Assembly: GCF_900236475.1 (NCBI RefSeq)
Contig: NZ_LT963352.1
Span: 4,604,501-4,668,500 of the forward strand
From: Streptomyces chartreusis NRRL 3882
Lineage (GTDB): Bacteria; Actinomycetota; Actinomycetes; Streptomycetales; Streptomycetaceae
Length of the DNA stretch: 64,000 nt
Direction: 5' to 3'
Shown here one piece after another: positions 63,970-64,000 of the stretch. A model generated the notes under the pieces. It ran no database searches. It was not told the DNA's origin and was given only the letters and a program-made list of their open reading frames with translations. The number at the start of each line of letters is the position of its first letter. The stretch's first letter is position 1. Both the position numbers and the translations under genes were made by a program.

Positions 63970-64000
63970 TCAGCGGCCGAGCTGGTCGAGCACCGCGCGC
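63970..64000 (-). CDS. C-terminal end of a further gene (partial)
   Basis: On the minus strand the edge sequence reads RAVLDQLGR and stop, which looks like the tail of a normal protein. Its length here is only nine codons, so identity is open; a glycerophosphodiester phosphodiesterase end is one weak possibility. The 144 bp before it (63,826-63,969) hold no gene. Confidence 0.35.
   Translation of the reverse strand, partial: RAVLDQLGR

Overview
The window is very GC-rich, with dense co-oriented gene blocks and actinobacterial codon use, and it carries ssgR-ssgA, a fused cydCD, the DtpA/Sco copper set and many GTTTCACGTGAAAC sites. Together these indicate a Streptomyces chromosome in the core, origin-proximal region. 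From memory, the gene order matches the S. coelicolor block that starts at dnaB and runs through ptpA, ssgR-ssgA, thiC, cydABCD, serS-pheA and the copper locus. On that comparison oriC should lie a few tens of kb beyond the left end. I saw no insertion sequence, prophage, CRISPR array or biosynthetic cluster.

Layout. 0-10.5 kb: MATE exporter (cut by the edge), dnaB, a serine hydrolase, two acetyltransferases, a MarR/MFS pair with an HbpS-like protein, a globin-reductase and a Nudix hydrolase. 10.5-18 kb: LysR regulator, cystathionine lyase-like enzyme coupled to the phosphatase PtpA, small membrane proteins, a cupin, the sporulation genes ssgR-ssgA and a YibE/F membrane protein. 18-25.5 kb: TPP-riboswitch-controlled thiC, a membrane protein, a phosphoesterase, a LacI regulator, hisC-like aminotransferase and a cyclophilin-fold protein. 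25.6-31.7 kb: cydA-cydB-cydCD with a consensus Rex operator. 31.8-41.4 kb: M23 peptidase, HAD phosphatase, F420-type oxidoreductase, KptA, an EphD-like hydrolase/SDR fusion and a four-gene ABC exporter operon. 41.6-45.3 kb: an aberrant tRNA-Ser-like gene, a second HAD phosphatase coupled to serS, and pheA. 45.4-51.6 kb: leftward copper-handling block (membrane protein, YcnI, Sco, PCuAC, CopCD, DtpA). 51.9-64 kb: two RsbW-type ATPases, a fused glycyl-tRNA synthetase, a gutted intradiol dioxygenase, a CitG-like protein, aminopeptidase P, a GAF-PP2C protein with a changed metal-site motif, a prim-pol-like protein, a secreted protein and a SEC-C protein.

Running through these genes is a second layer of chromosome-maintenance DNA. 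There are nine parS-type ParB sites (six perfect, three with one mismatch) between 4.0 and 52.4 kb. There are also four DnaA-box clusters: upstream of dnaB, at 35.5 kb, between serS and pheA, and a 17-bp-periodic array at 63.1 kb. Several sites double up with other signals: one parS is the core of a 34-bp palindrome between convergent genes, one sits inside the variable arm of the thiC riboswitch, and three lie inside reading frames.

I did not find an obviously new multigene system. The items most worth following up are the parS-like repeats inside the TPP riboswitch, the 105-nt tRNA-Ser-like gene with no canonical anticodon arm, the periodic DnaA-box array, and the dioxygenase that has lost its catalytic core but kept its frame.
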